Assembly: GCF_027116575.1 (NCBI RefSeq)
Contig: NZ_CP098252.1
Span: 620,001 to 684,000 of the forward strand
DNA length: 64,000 nt
Direction of reading: 5' to 3'
DNA from: Oxalobacter aliiformigenes
Lineage (GTDB): Bacteria; Pseudomonadota; Gammaproteobacteria; Burkholderiales; Burkholderiaceae_D
Position numbers and translations under genes: made by a program. This document shows, piece after piece, positions 27,278 through 37,401 of this stretch. The stretch's first letter is position 1. Every line of letters begins with the position of its first letter. Below the pieces are notes generated by a model that saw only the letters and a list, made by a program, of their open reading frames with translations, searched no databases and was not told where the DNA came from.

Positions 27278-30151
27278 TCACCGCTTTTTCCGCGGTTTTA
27301 ACATGGCTCCGAGGTATTGTCCCGTAAAACTGGCCGGTTTCCGGGCGATTTCTTCCGGTGTCCCTGTGGCGATAATCTGGCCACCGCCCGCTCCTCCTTC
27401 CGGGCCGAGATCGACAATCCAGTCGGCCGTCTTGATGACGTCGAGATTATGTTCGATGACAACGACTGTATTGCCCTGATCGCGTAGTCGGTGAATGACT
27501 TTCAGCAGCATGTCGATATCCTGAAAGTGCAGGCCTGTTGTCGGTTCGTCCAGAATATAGAGGGTTCTGCCGGTATCCCGCTTGGACAGTTCCAGTGACA
27601 GTTTGACACGTTGCGCTTCTCCTCCGGAGAGGGTGGTCGCGCTCTGGCCAAGCCGGATGTAACCCAGCCCGACGTCCAGCAGGGTTTGCAGGCGTCTGGC
27701 AATGGCAGGAACCGGTTTGAAAAATTCATGCGCTTCTTCAACCGTCATGTTCAGCACGTCGGAAATATTTTTGTCCTTGTAGGCGATTTCAAGCGTTTCG
27801 CGGTTGTACCGTTTTCCGTGACAGACGTCACAGGGAACGTACATGTCTGGCAGAAAGTGCATTTCGACCTTGATGACGCCATCGCCCTGACACGATTCGC
27901 AACGGCCTCCCTTGACATTGAAAGAAAAACGGCCAGCCGTATAACCCCGCTCACGTGCTTGCGGTACGCCGGCAAACAGTTCCCGTATCGGGGTGAACAG
28001 TCCGGTATAGGTGGCCGGATTGGATCGCGGGGTACGTCCGATCGGGGCCTGGTTGACGGAAATGACCTTGTCGAAGTGTTCCAGTCCTTCAATGGCGGTA
28101 TAGGGAGCCGGTTCCGTTTGCGAGCCGTACAGGTGATGGGAAACGGCAGCGTATAAGGTATCGTTGATCAGGGTCGATTTGCCCGATCCGGAGACACCTG
28201 TCACGCAGGTCAGCAACCCGATAGGCAATCTGAGGGTGACGTTTTTCAGATTGTTGCCGGAAGCACCTTTGATAACCAGTTGCTTTTCCTTGTCCTGTCT
28301 GACCCGTTTCACAGGAACTTCTATGGACAGTGTCCCGTTCAGGTATTTTGCCGTCAGTGAATCTTCCGATTGCAGGATTTTGTCAGGTGAGCCGCTGGCG
28401 ACGACGTTGCCGCCGTGTACGCCGGCACCGGGACCCATATCGACGATGAAATCGGCGGTTCTGATCGCATCTTCGTCGTGTTCCACCACGATGACGGTAT
28501 TGCCGATGTCGCGCAGGTGCTTGAGCGTGGCGATCAGCCGGTCGTTGTCGCGCTGGTGCAGTCCGATGGACGGCTCGTCCAGTACATACATCACACCGGT
28601 CAGTCCGCTGCCGATCTGGGATGCCAGCCGGATTCGCTGGGATTCTCCGCCGGAAAGCGTTTCCGCACTCCGGTCGAGCGACAGGTAGTCGAGTCCGACA
28701 TTGTTCAGGAAATGCAGACGGGAAACGATTTCGTGGATGATACGGGTGGCGATTTCTTTCTTCGCCCCGGTCAGGGAAAGCGTTTCGAAATAGGCTAGGG
28801 TCTCATCGAGAGGCAGACGGGTGATTTCATGGATGGCTTTTTCTTGGGGGCCTTCGCCGACTTTCACGAATCGTGCCTCGGTACGGAGTCTGGCACCATG
28901 ACAGGAAGGACAGGCCCGTTCGTTGATCAGTTTGGCGAGATCTTCCCGTACGGCCATGGAATCGGTTTCACGGTAGCGGCGTTCCAGATTGCTCAGGATA
29001 CCTTCGAACGAATGTTCCTTGACCCACGGACGGCCGTGGCTGTTCAGGTAGGTGAACGGTATTTTTTCCTTTCCGGAACCGTAAAGGACAATGTGCCGGA
29101 TGTTTTCCGGCAATTCTTCGTAAGGCGTATTGACATCGAAATGGTAATGGTCCGCCAGATTCTGAAGCATCTGGAAATAAAACGGATTTCTCCGGTCCCA
29201 GCCTTTGACGGCGCCGGCCGCCAGCGACAGACCGGGAAACAGGACAACCCGTTTGGGATCGAAAAATTCGATGTGACCCAGACCGTCGCATTCCGGACAG
29301 GCACCCATCGGGTTGTTGAATGAAAACAGCCTCGGTTCGAGTTCATGGAGAGAATACCCGCAGATGGGACAGGCAAACTGGTTGGAAAAAACCTGTTCTT
29401 CTCCCGTGTCCATATTGACTGTCAGTGCCCGGCCTTCGGCGATACGCAAGGCCGTTTCGAAACTTTCCGCCAGCCGCTGCTTGATGTCGGGATTGATTCT
29501 GACACGGTCGACGACGACATCAATCGTATGTTTCTCATTTTTTTTCAGAGCAGGCAGTTCATCCACGTCGACAACTGTCGCCGGTCCGGTGCCGCTTTTG
29601 ACGCGGAAACGGATGAATCCCTGTGCCTGCATCTGTTCGAAGAGATCGACGTGTTCGCCTTTCCGGTTGACGACAACGGGCGCCAGAATCATCAGACGGG
29701 TTCCTTGCGGCATGGCCAGAACCGTATCGACCATTTGCGAGACGGACTGGGCGGTCAGGGGATTTTCGGGATGTTTTGGGCAGTGCGGTGTGCCGACGCG
29801 TGCAAAAAGCAGACGCAGATAGTCATATATTTCCGTAACGGTGCCGATGGTCGACCTGGGATTGTGCGAGGTCGCTTTCTGGTCGATGGCGATGGCAGGA
29901 GAAAGCCCTTCGATCAGATCCACATCAGGTTTTTCCATAAGCTGCAAAAACTGGCGGGCGTAGGCCGAGAGCGATTCGACATAACGGCGCTGTCCTTCCG
30001 CATAAAGGGTGTCGAAAGCAAGCGAGGACTTCCCGGAACCGGAAAGTCCGGTGATGACGATCAGCTTGTTGCGTGGCAAATCGATCTGGATGTTTTTCAG
30101 ATTGTGTGTGCGTGCACCGCGAATAACGATTTTTTCCTGGTTTTCCGACAT
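27278..30151 (-). CDS. uvrA: UvrABC excinuclease subunit A
   Basis: DNA-damage sensor of nucleotide excision repair. The 957-aa product has two ABC ATPase modules: Walker [10 protein letters not shown] (35-43) and [10 protein letters not shown] (about 650), with LSGGE signatures in both halves. It has the UvrB-binding region and zinc modules ([14 protein letters not shown] with [16 protein letters not shown] with CDVCHGKR). The family block [20 protein letters not shown] is present. The start ATG at 30151 lies 31 bases from a perfect-core LexA box at 30183-30198, so SOS induction is expected. The ssb gene is divergent, as in E. coli. Confidence 0.98.
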   Translation of the reverse strand: MSENQEKIVIRGARTHNLKNIQIDLPRNKLIVITGLSGSGKSSLAFDTLYAEGQRRYVESLSAYARQFLQLMEKPDVDLIEGLSPAIAIDQKATSHNPRSTIGTVTEIYDYLRLLFARVGTPHCPKHPENPLTAQSVSQMVDTVLAMPQGTRLMILAPVVVNRKGEHVDLFEQMQAQGFIRFRVKSGTGPATVVDVDELPALKKNEKHTIDVVVDRVRINPDIKQRLAESFETALRIAEGRALTVNMDTGEEQVFSNQFACPICGYSLHELEPRLFSFNNPMGACPECDGLGHIEFFDPKRVVLFPGLSLAAGAVKGWDRRNPFYFQMLQNLADHYHFDVNTPYEELPENIRHIVLYGSGKEKIPFTYLNSHGRPWVKEHSFEGILSNLERRYRETDSMAVREDLAKLINERACPSCHGARLRTEARFVKVGEGPQEKAIHEITRLPLDETLAYFETLSLTGAKKEIATRIIHEIVSRLHFLNNVGLDYLSLDRSAETLSGGESQRIRLASQIGSGLTGVMYVLDEPSIGLHQRDNDRLIATLKHLRDIGNTVIVVEHDEDAIRTADFIVDMGPGAGVHGGNVVASGSPDKILQSEDSLTAKYLNGTLSIEVPVKRVRQDKEKQLVIKGASGNNLKNVTLRLPIGLLTCVTGVSGSGKSTLINDTLYAAVSHHLYGSQTEPAPYTAIEGLEHFDKVISVNQAPIGRTPRSNPATYTGLFTPIRELFAGVPQARERGYTAGRFSFNVKGGRCESCQGDGVIKVEMHFLPDMYVPCDVCHGKRYNRETLEIAYKDKNISDVLNMTVEEAHEFFKPVPAIARRLQTLLDVGLGYIRLGQSATTLSGGEAQRVKLSLELSKRDTGRTLYILDEPTTGLHFQDIDMLLKVIHRLRDQGNTVVVIEHNLDVIKTADWIVDLGPEGGAGGGQIIATGTPEEIARKPASFTGQYLGAMLKPRKKR

Positions 30152-30182
30152 GGAGCGTGCTGTTTTGTTAATGAAAAATAAA

Positions 30183-30198
30183 CTGTGAATGCATACAG
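30183..30198. promoter_or_regulatory. LexA (SOS) box between uvrA and ssb
   Basis: CTGT-GAATGCAT-ACAG matches the CTGT-N8-ACAG core of the proteobacterial LexA site at all eight fixed positions. It lies 31 bases before the uvrA start and about 200 bases before ssb, in the divergent intergenic region. That is the same layout as the shared uvrA/ssb SOS box of E. coli. Confidence 0.8.
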
Positions 30199-30398
30199 GT
30201 TAATTCAATATCATAACGTATTTGGCAATATTTCACAGAATGCGTGCATAAGCGGATATGACAGGATTGTCATGGTTTGGGGATTTGTTCTTCTGTCCGC
30301 TTGCCGGAGTTCGTTTTGTGACGACAGTGTCATATAATGCTGCTTTATTCATGGCGGTATGCCTTAACCCCACTATTTATTCCTATCAGGAGAAAGTC

Positions 30399-30869
30399 AT
30401 GGCATCGATCAACAAGGTCATCATCGTCGGCAATCTCGGCCGCGATCCGGAAAACCGATATCTGCCGAGCGGCGAACAGGTTACCAGTATTGCGGTAGCC
30501 ACGACTGATCGCTGGCGTGACAAGGCTACTGGCGAGCAGAAGGAAGCGACCGAATGGCACCGGATTTCCTTTTTCGGCAAACTGGCTGAAATTGCCGGAC
30601 AGTATCTGAAAAAAGGGTCGCAGGTTTATATTGAAGGACGTCTGAGGACACGCAAGTATACGGACAAGGAAGGGATCGACCGGTATGCGACCGAAATTAT
30701 CGCCGATACCATGCAGATGCTGGGCAGCCGTCAGGGAGCAGGTGATCCTTCTGATGACCGGGGAAGTTACCAGCCTCCGTCCCGTCCGGCGCAAGGTGGT
30801 GGCCAGCGCCAGCAGGGAAGTCGTCCGCCTAGCCTGTCGCCGGATCTGGATGACGATATTCCTTTCTGA
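30399..30869 (+). CDS. ssb: Single-stranded DNA-binding protein
   Basis: Coats single-stranded DNA in replication, repair and recombination as a tetramer. The 156-aa product has the OB fold ([20 protein letters not shown] to about residue 108), a disordered Gly/Gln/Pro-rich linker, and the acidic partner-binding tip DDDIPF. The frame extends upstream to 30258, but ATG 30399 carries AGGAG at 30388-30392 and the canonical N-terminus. It is divergent from uvrA with a LexA box between them. A terminator follows at 30893. Confidence 0.98.
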   Translation: MASINKVIIVGNLGRDPENRYLPSGEQVTSIAVATTDRWRDKATGEQKEATEWHRISFFGKLAEIAGQYLKKGSQVYIEGRLRTRKYTDKEGIDRYATEIIADTMQMLGSRQGAGDPSDDRGSYQPPSRPAQGGGQRQQGSRPPSLSPDLDDDIPF

Positions 30870-30892
30870 GCGGGAACACTCCGAAAGAAATT

Positions 30893-30924
30893 TGCCGGTT
30901 ACGGAATGCCGAACCGGCATTTTT
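30893..30924 (+). terminator. Rho-independent terminator of ssb
   Basis: TGCCGGTT (30893-30900) pairs with AACCGGCA (30912-30919) over an 11-nt loop, followed by five T. It lies 24 bases after the ssb stop. Confidence 0.8.
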
Positions 30925-31333
30925 GTTTGTTGTGTCTGACGGGCAGGTGGATATGAACGGCATGAAAGACAGCGGGTTCTTTTTTCCTGTGAGTCTGTTT
31001 TTCGATGTATGTCGTCATGGGGTCGGGTACCGAATAGTCCGGGGTATGTTCTTTACAGGAGTGCAGGTTCTGTAAACATCGGTAAGGTGGCTGTTGTTTG
31101 CATGATTTACATGGAAGATGTTTTTGCCGGATCGATGTGCCTGTATTGCCTGCCGGATAGCCTTTCGCCGGAGTGCGGATTGATTGCAGGGACCGGGGGT
31201 AGACACGTTACCTGACCGTTGCGGTCGGATCCAGTGAATATCCGGATTTCGGCAGGCATTTTGCCGGATACGCTTTACGGTAAGGATATGGCTGCCATGT
31301 GCGGTTTTTTCCGACAAGAATGTATTCTCGGAT
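30925..31333. other. 409-base region between ssb terminator and MFS gene, no gene seen
   Basis: Lies between two convergent genes. Short frames such as 31009-31215 have no ribosome-binding site or family resemblance. I find no clear terminator for the minus-strand MFS gene. Confidence 0.5.
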
Positions 31334-32545
31334 TCAATGTTTGCCGGCAGAGGCCGGTGAGGCGGGAATGTTCCCGATATGCGACAATGCACCGATGATT
31401 TTTCTGCCGGCCAGCCAGACCAGTAACGCGAAAAAGCCGGTAGCGCACAAGGCCATGCCGAAGCTGCCGGTATATTCCCTGACCGTCCCGAGAACCAGTG
31501 TCAGTACAACATTGGCGATGTTGGCGATCATGTTCATGAATCCGGCTGCGGTAGCCAGATAGGCAGGAGATACGACATTTCCGGTCAGACTGAAAATTGA
31601 TCCGTAATTGATTCCACCCAGAATGGCCAGCAATATACCGACGGCCAGTCCTGTGCAGACATTGCCGGTCAAACCAAGCGCGATATACAGGATGCCGATT
31701 GCCAGTACCGCTGTATTGGTTATCCAGCTTCTGGAAAACCAGCGAAGAAGAACACTGCCGCAAGCACGGCCCAGTGTGCCGGTCAGCAAAACGAATCCGG
31801 TCGCGAGACTCCATGCCATGGCCGTACTTTTCCCGTCCATGTCCGCCAGAATGGAGGGCAGCCATTGGCCAAGGTTGTTCAGGGTACCGTAGGAAAGGCC
31901 GTGAAATATGCCCAGTGCCCAGATGGGTACGGAAGTGGAAACGGTTTTCAGGGCCGTCATCAGATCGCCGAGCGTATTGGACGATGCCGGGCTGTTTTTC
32001 CGGACACGGACAGGAAGAAACAGTGACAGAACCGTGGCGCTTATGGCAAGGATTGCGGGTATAAGATAGGAAAACCGCCATGCCTCGCTTCCCAGATAAG
32101 GCAAGGTCATGAAAGGAAGCATGGTTCCGAGACAGAATGAGGCGCCTTGTATTCCTTGTGCCTGTGTGATTTTTTCCGGAGGGGCAAGCATTCCGGTTAC
32201 TTTGACCCCGGCAAGAAACAGTGTGCCGGAACTCAGGCCGGCCATGAACCGCAGTCCGGTTGCCAGTCCCAGATTGTCCGGTGCGAGAAACGGCAGAATA
32301 TTGGCGATGATTGCGATGAAAATGGCGAGGAGAAATCCGCGATAGACACCGATTTTGTCGAGTATGAGGCCAGCGGGCAACTGAACGAGACTGTGTGCCC
32401 AGAGCAGACCGCTCAGAAAGAGGGAAAGACCGGCATATCCGACACCGAAAAGGGCCATGAACTGGGTAGCAAGCGGCGCGACACTCATGAAAAAATATCC
32501 GGCACTGATGCTGATAATAGCCGGGAACCAGATGATTGAAAACAT
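31334..32545 (-). CDS. Major facilitator superfamily transporter
   Basis: The 403-aa product has about 12 hydrophobic segments in two halves, separated by a polar loop near residues 180-200 (RKNSPASSNTLGDL). The MFS motif A region appears as LPAGLILDKIGVYRGFL after TM2. The protein is of the small-solute/organic-anion type, but the substrate is not deducible. A longer minus-strand frame in another phase (31275-32588) overlaps it; that one is His/Arg/Ser-rich and lacks membrane character, so it is a shadow. An MFS gene beside uvrA and ssb is common in Burkholderiales, although here ssb and not the MFS gene is next to uvrA. Confidence 0.85.
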   Translation of the reverse strand: MFSIIWFPAIISISAGYFFMSVAPLATQFMALFGVGYAGLSLFLSGLLWAHSLVQLPAGLILDKIGVYRGFLLAIFIAIIANILPFLAPDNLGLATGLRFMAGLSSGTLFLAGVKVTGMLAPPEKITQAQGIQGASFCLGTMLPFMTLPYLGSEAWRFSYLIPAILAISATVLSLFLPVRVRKNSPASSNTLGDLMTALKTVSTSVPIWALGIFHGLSYGTLNNLGQWLPSILADMDGKSTAMAWSLATGFVLLTGTLGRACGSVLLRWFSRSWITNTAVLAIGILYIALGLTGNVCTGLAVGILLAILGGINYGSIFSLTGNVVSPAYLATAAGFMNMIANIANVVLTLVLGTVREYTGSFGMALCATGFFALLVWLAGRKIIGALSHIGNIPASPASAGKH

Positions 32546-32912
32546 GGTTTTTGTATGATTTTGGCAGGTGGACTGGATGGCAGGACAATCACCGCCGATC
32601 TGTACCGGACAGGTTAAAGATTTGTTTTCTGTTTAATATACCTAATCCCTGACAGGAGCGGAAATACTTTTTTCGTCTCGTATTTATATGTTTGGCAAAT
32701 AAATCGCCGAAAAGTGTCCGTATACAGGAATCGTTACATTTGCAGGCTTTCAAGTGGGATATACTTCTCTGAGAACGAAAAGGTGCTTCCCGGTTTTCCC
32801 GCGAATGGGAGCGCTTTTTCATTGTTTTTTGAGGAGTTTCGGGATATGACCGGTCTGTCCGGTTTATTTTCCGATACGGTTCAGGTTTTGCAGGGACTGG
32901 CTGCTTGTAAAT
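32546..32912. other. 367-base divergent region between MFS and ZIP genes
   Basis: No gene is seen. The left part is AT-rich and should contain the MFS promoter on the minus strand. A degenerate hairpin around GCTTCCC...GGGAGCGC (32785-32815), followed by five T, could be a weak terminator or leader element on the plus strand. Confidence 0.4.
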
Positions 32913-33860
32913 ATGACAGTGGAAAAAATCAAATATCGGAAAAACAGGACAGAGTCCGGCTGGTGGAATGTCTGCCTTGATTATTCCCGAAGGCACTGGT
33001 TTTATGCCGGATTTCTCTTTTTGTCGTCCATAACGATTTTGGTCCTGTTCTTGCAGAGCCTTTTTCTGGTCGTGTCCGATGGGGTTGGGCTGGCTATGCA
33101 ATATGCCGTCGCGGGCGGCCTTGCCGGATTTGCCGGAACGGCGCTGGGTGCGATTCCGGCACTGATTCTGAGGCGTTTGCCGGCCTATGTCGAGGATACC
33201 ATGCTGGGATTCGCCGCCGGTATGATGATGGCGGCAAGTGCTTTCTCGCTGATATTGCCGGGGCTGGCTGCGGGAACGTCCATGACGGGCAACAAGGCAT
33301 TCGGCGCCGGTATCGTGGTTCTTGGCATGGCATGCGGTGTCATTTTGATGCTGAGTCTGGACAAGTTCACGCCGCACGAGCATGAAACGATCGGTTCATT
33401 CGGTCCTGGAAATGACCGTTTCAACAAGGTCTGGCTGTTTGTTTTTGCCATTTCTCTTCATAATCTGCCGGAAGGTATGGCTATCGGTGTCGGATTCTCG
33501 CATGCCGATATGGCGATCGGATTGCCGTTGACGATCGCTATCGTGTTGCAGGATATTCCGGAAGGTCTTGCCGTGGCGCTTGCCTTGCGAAGTGCCGGAG
33601 TCAGCCGGTTGCGGGCTGTTCTGATTGCCGGGGCGACCGGGCTGTTCGAACCGCTGGGCTCGCTTTTGGGAGTCGGGCTTTCAAGCGGGCTGGCGCTTTC
33701 TTATCCCATCGGACTCGGTTTTGCAGCCGGGGCCATGTTGTTTGTCGTTTCGCATGAAGTGATTCCCGAGACGCACCGGAACGGTCACCAGACACCGGCA
33801 ACAGTCGGACTGATGGCGGGATTCGCACTGATGATGGTGCTGGATACGACATTGGGGTGA
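32913..33860 (+). CDS. ZIP family divalent metal transporter
   Basis: Imports zinc, iron or similar divalent metal ions across the inner membrane. The 315-aa product has about eight membrane segments. The two ZIP metal motifs are clear: HNLPEGMA starting at His183 and QDIPEGLAVA starting at Gln213, with a His-containing loop (DKFTPHEHETIG, about 150-161) between TM3 and TM4. The first 30 residues are an unusual polar lead with two Trp (MTVEKIKYRKNRTESGWWNV) before the first helix. I kept ATG 32913 because no later Met precedes that helix. The gene is divergent from the MFS gene and co-oriented with ppx 139 bases downstream. Confidence 0.9.
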   Translation: MTVEKIKYRKNRTESGWWNVCLDYSRRHWFYAGFLFLSSITILVLFLQSLFLVVSDGVGLAMQYAVAGGLAGFAGTALGAIPALILRRLPAYVEDTMLGFAAGMMMAASAFSLILPGLAAGTSMTGNKAFGAGIVVLGMACGVILMLSLDKFTPHEHETIGSFGPGNDRFNKVWLFVFAISLHNLPEGMAIGVGFSHADMAIGLPLTIAIVLQDIPEGLAVALALRSAGVSRLRAVLIAGATGLFEPLGSLLGVGLSSGLALSYPIGLGFAAGAMLFVVSHEVIPETHRNGHQTPATVGLMAGFALMMVLDTTLG

Positions 33861-33999
33861 TGCTGTGCCGGCATTTGCCGATATCGTGTGCCAAATTCCG
33901 TATTTTTTAAAAAAACGGTAATATTGTCCTGTAATAATGCATGAAGATCCTGAGGATCATAATAGGCTTTTATTGTCGTTTTTTTCAAAAGGCGTCGGA

Positions 34000-35454
34000 A
34001 TGTTTGCTGCAATAGATCTCGGTTCCAACAGTTTTCGTCTGCATATTGGTGAATACGTCAACGGTATCGTCTGCGTGGTCAAGAGTGCGCGTGAACCGAA
34101 CCGTCTCGCGGCGGGACTGGACAGAAACAATGTTCTGTCCAGAGAGGCGATGGACAGGGGACTGGATGCGCTGAAACGTTTGCGCGCCATTCTGGATGCC
34201 TATCCTCTTTCGGAGGTCAAGGTCGTCGCCACGAATACGCTCCGTATCGCTTCCAATGCACAGGTTTTTCTGAATGATGCCGAGAAGGTGCTCGGTTATC
34301 CTATTGAAGTGATTTCGGGGGAAGAGGAAGGGCGACTGATTTATCTGGGTGTCGCCAATGTGCTCGGGCGTCCTGAAGAAAAACGGCTTGTAATCGATAT
34401 CGGCGGGGGATCGACGGAACTGATTTGCGGCAAGGGACAGGAAATCGAACGGGTTGAATCGTTCAGTGTCGGTACCGTTCGCCAGAGTCTTTCGTTTTTT
34501 CACGATGGCATTATTGATGAGACATCTTTTCAGGCTGCCGTGTTGTCCGCCCGAAGCCAGTTCGAGGATGCTGTCGATTATTACCGGTCCTGTGGCTGGA
34601 CGGAGGTCTATGGTTCTTCCGGAACCATACGTGCCACAGCGGAAATTCTTGCCATCAACAGGATCGGCGATGGCCGTTTCACTCTTGAGAATCTCGAACG
34701 GCTGAAGATGAAAATGATTGGGACCGGTCGTCTCAATCAGATGAAACTTGACGGGATCAAGGCTGAACGCGCTGCGTCGATTCTGGGGGGATTGACCATT
34801 CTGATCGTATTGATGAAAGATTTCAGAATCAAGGTGCTGAAACCGATCGAGGCCGGTCTGCGGATGGGGATCATGTGGGACATCTATCTGATGTCGACCC
34901 AGAAAGACCGTCGGGAAGAATCGATCCGGGAAATGCTCAAGCGTTATCATATCGATGAGCAGCGTGCCATTCGGGTCGCGAATTATGCGCTGTCCATATA
35001 CAAGCAGATGAATCCCGATGCCGACAAGTTTCTCAAACTGCTGTACTGGAGCGCATTGTTGCATGAGATCGGCATTTTTATTTCTCCGACCAATTATCAC
35101 AAACACGGTGCCTATCTGATCGAAAATGCCGATATGGCCGGTTTCACATCCCGAGAACAACGTCAGATGAGCCGGTTTGTACTGGGGCAGAAAGGCAATT
35201 TGAAAAAACTGAATGGCATCATGACGGTTCCCGATGCCATCAAGGCGGTGCTGTCACTGAGGCTGGCTGTCATGTTTCAGCATTCCAAGGTCAATTTCAA
35301 ACCGGAAAAAATAAAAGTCAGGGTCAAGAGCCGGATCGAGATGACCATTCCGAAAGAATGGCTGGATCTTTATCCGACACTGCTTTACTGGCTGGAGAGA
35401 GAATGTGATTGGTGGGAAGATGTCGGTATTACATTGACCGTCCGCACCGGCTAG
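34000..35454 (+). CDS. ppx: Exopolyphosphatase (Ppx/GppA family)
   Basis: Hydrolyses inorganic polyphosphate from chain ends. The 484-aa product has the ASKHA ATPase fold: phosphate 1 motif AAIDLGSNSFRLHIG (residues 3-17), RLAAGLD, the ISGEEEGRLIYLGV block and the phosphate 2 motif VIDIGGGSTEL. A C-terminal HD-like all-helical domain (about 310-480) completes it. A frame extends to 33937, but ATG 34000 is preceded by AAAGG (33988-33992) at 7 nt and gives the family N-terminus. It converges on a SulP gene, with ppk beyond that. The partner activity may be pppGpp hydrolysis (GppA); Ppx is more likely given the ppk neighbour. Confidence 0.92.
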   Translation: MFAAIDLGSNSFRLHIGEYVNGIVCVVKSAREPNRLAAGLDRNNVLSREAMDRGLDALKRLRAILDAYPLSEVKVVATNTLRIASNAQVFLNDAEKVLGYPIEVISGEEEGRLIYLGVANVLGRPEEKRLVIDIGGGSTELICGKGQEIERVESFSVGTVRQSLSFFHDGIIDETSFQAAVLSARSQFEDAVDYYRSCGWTEVYGSSGTIRATAEILAINRIGDGRFTLENLERLKMKMIGTGRLNQMKLDGIKAERAASILGGLTILIVLMKDFRIKVLKPIEAGLRMGIMWDIYLMSTQKDRREESIREMLKRYHIDEQRAIRVANYALSIYKQMNPDADKFLKLLYWSALLHEIGIFISPTNYHKHGAYLIENADMAGFTSREQRQMSRFVLGQKGNLKKLNGIMTVPDAIKAVLSLRLAVMFQHSKVNFKPEKIKVRVKSRIEMTIPKEWLDLYPTLLYWLERECDWWEDVGITLTVRTG

Positions 35455-35470
35455 TCGAGAGCCATGTCCG

Positions 35471-37195
35471 TCACTTGTACAGGCTGTAAACGTTTTTGTT
35501 CGGATTTTCCTTGATATGGGCCAGCCGGACAGCCCGTTCGACGCTCAGGCGGGATAGCGATACTTCCGGAAACTGGTTGCCCAGCGTGAATTGCAGGATT
35601 TCGTGTACCGGATTTTTGAGGCGGGCAAGGATCAGTTTTTTACCTTCTTTTTGCATGTCGGCGAAAAAATCGCGCAATGCCTCGACACTAGTTGCATCCA
35701 GGTCGGTTGTCTGTTCCAGGCTTAAAATAACGGTGTGTATTGGCAAAGGGGATGATGAAACGGTTTCACGTGCCTGCAACAGAATGCGGTCTGCATTGGC
35801 GAAGAACATGCTTTGATCGGGCCTCAGAATCAGAATGCCTGAAACGGGCTGGGCCTCGGGAAATACGGACAGGCTGACAAAATCGTGGCTTTGGCCCAGA
35901 CGGCCCAGAACGGAAATCGTGGATTTCGAGTTTTGCCGCAGCATCATCAGCAGGTTGATGGCAATAGCTATCATCAGTCCCTGCAAAACTCCCAGCAGAA
36001 GAACGGCGAGTACGGAAGCGACGATCAGGAGCCGGTCGATTTTCCAGCTGAAATAAAGCCGGAAACTGGACAGGGTCAGAGTCGTTGCCATGGTGGAAAT
36101 GACGATAGCCGCCAGAACCGGAATGGGAATCCATTCAATGTAGGGCAGGACGGTCAGAATGATGATCAGGGTGATGATCAGGGCGAATATGCCGGCCAGG
36201 CGCGTTCGGGCACCATAGGCTTCATTGGCGGCCGTTGCCGAATAACCTGCGCCGACCGGCATTCCCTGGAAAATACCCGATACGAGATTGGATATTCCCA
36301 GTGCGAAAAGGTCCCGGTTCGGAGAAATGGTGTCGTGGTGTTTCATGGCGAAACTGCGTATGGAGCCATATGATTCCGCATACAAAATGAATACGAGTGC
36401 CACACCGATTTCAAGAAGTTGCGTCCATTCGGGGTATGTCAGTTCCGGTATGACCGGATTGTTCAGATTCATGTCGATTGAACCGACATTCGGAACGCCA
36501 TAAACGGGCAAATCAAGCAGTTTGCTGGCAAGGATACCGAAAATGATGACCAGTGTTCCGCTGGGAATGTTTCTGAACTGGCCTTTTTTTATCCTGCGCA
36601 GCCATTCCATCAGCGCCAGAAAAATCAGGGCGACCGCGGTGGTCAGCAGGCAATTGTAGTTCCAGGATCTGAACTGCCGGAAAACATCCAGGACGAAAAT
36701 GAACAGGTTCTCTTTCTGGATACTGATGTTCAGTACAGCGGTTGACTGCTTGATAATGATGACGATGGCAAGACCGAATGTGAAACCTCTGAGTACCGGT
36801 TTTGCGATGAAATCGGTGACGTTACCCATTCTTGTCACGGCGGCCAGCAGAAAAAGGATACCTGTCATGATGACGAGTCCGGACGCCAGCATCAGGCGTA
36901 GCGAGGCATTGTCTTCCGCCATAGTCATGGTGGTGGCTGCCAGAACGACGGCGGAGGATGACGTCGGAGAAACCAGTGCGAATCGGCTTGATCCGAGCAA
37001 CCCGTAACAGAGCAACCCGGCAAAAAGCCCGATAATACCGGCCTGTGCCGGCAGATTGCCGATTCCCGAATAAGCCAGCGCCTGGGGCAGAAGCAGGCCG
37101 GCAATGGACAAACCGGCGATGGCGTCCTGCCAGTTCAGTTTGCCGGCGAATTTCGCATAGATGTTCTGGTCGTTTTTTTTTGCCGGCAGATTCAT
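35471..37195 (-). CDS. SulP family inorganic anion transporter with STAS domain
   Basis: The 574-aa product has the SLC26/SulP plan: a membrane domain of about 12-14 helices (20-440, starting DAIAGLSIAGLLLPQALAYS, the family signature with the conserved PQ) and a cytosolic STAS domain (about 450-565, with LSLEQTTDLDATSVEALRDF). Substrates in the family include sulfate, bicarbonate and dicarboxylates, and the sequence alone does not choose between them. It is on the minus strand between convergent ppx and ppk, 16 bases after the ppx stop, and is in line with ppk (206-base gap with a hairpin), so read-through from ppk is possible. Confidence 0.92.
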   Translation of the reverse strand: MNLPAKKNDQNIYAKFAGKLNWQDAIAGLSIAGLLLPQALAYSGIGNLPAQAGIIGLFAGLLCYGLLGSSRFALVSPTSSSAVVLAATTMTMAEDNASLRLMLASGLVIMTGILFLLAAVTRMGNVTDFIAKPVLRGFTFGLAIVIIIKQSTAVLNISIQKENLFIFVLDVFRQFRSWNYNCLLTTAVALIFLALMEWLRRIKKGQFRNIPSGTLVIIFGILASKLLDLPVYGVPNVGSIDMNLNNPVIPELTYPEWTQLLEIGVALVFILYAESYGSIRSFAMKHHDTISPNRDLFALGISNLVSGIFQGMPVGAGYSATAANEAYGARTRLAGIFALIITLIIILTVLPYIEWIPIPVLAAIVISTMATTLTLSSFRLYFSWKIDRLLIVASVLAVLLLGVLQGLMIAIAINLLMMLRQNSKSTISVLGRLGQSHDFVSLSVFPEAQPVSGILILRPDQSMFFANADRILLQARETVSSSPLPIHTVILSLEQTTDLDATSVEALRDFFADMQKEGKKLILARLKNPVHEILQFTLGNQFPEVSLSRLSVERAVRLAHIKENPNKNVYSLYK

Positions 37196-37324
37196 GAGGT
37201 CAATGGTTCAGCGCTGTTGTTCGATCTGGTTTGTCAACGGGTCTGCCTGTGTTTTCCAGCGTTTTCTGAATATCACGATCCAGACCGGTTCCTGTATTGT
37301 ATACAGATTTGGCATGAACATATT

Positions 37325-37347
37325 GCCCGGCATTAAAAATGCCGGGC
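37325..37347. other. 9-bp GC-rich hairpin between ppk and the SulP gene
   Basis: GCCCGGCAT (37325-37333) and ATGCCGGGC (37339-37347) are exact inverted repeats with a 5-nt loop. Neither strand has a T-run after it. It lies 55 bases after the ppk stop on the minus strand, so it may stabilise the ppk mRNA 3' end or attenuate SulP expression. Confidence 0.5.
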
Positions 37348-37401
37348 TGAAAAGACAGAAACGGTGTTCTTGAAAAGAGAGCAGAAAAATATGGCGCGAT
37401 T

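Noticed and set aside
31275-32588. 437-codon minus-strand frame overlapping the MFS gene
   Set aside because: His/Arg/Ser-rich with no membrane segments. The 403-aa frame in the other phase has clear MFS character.
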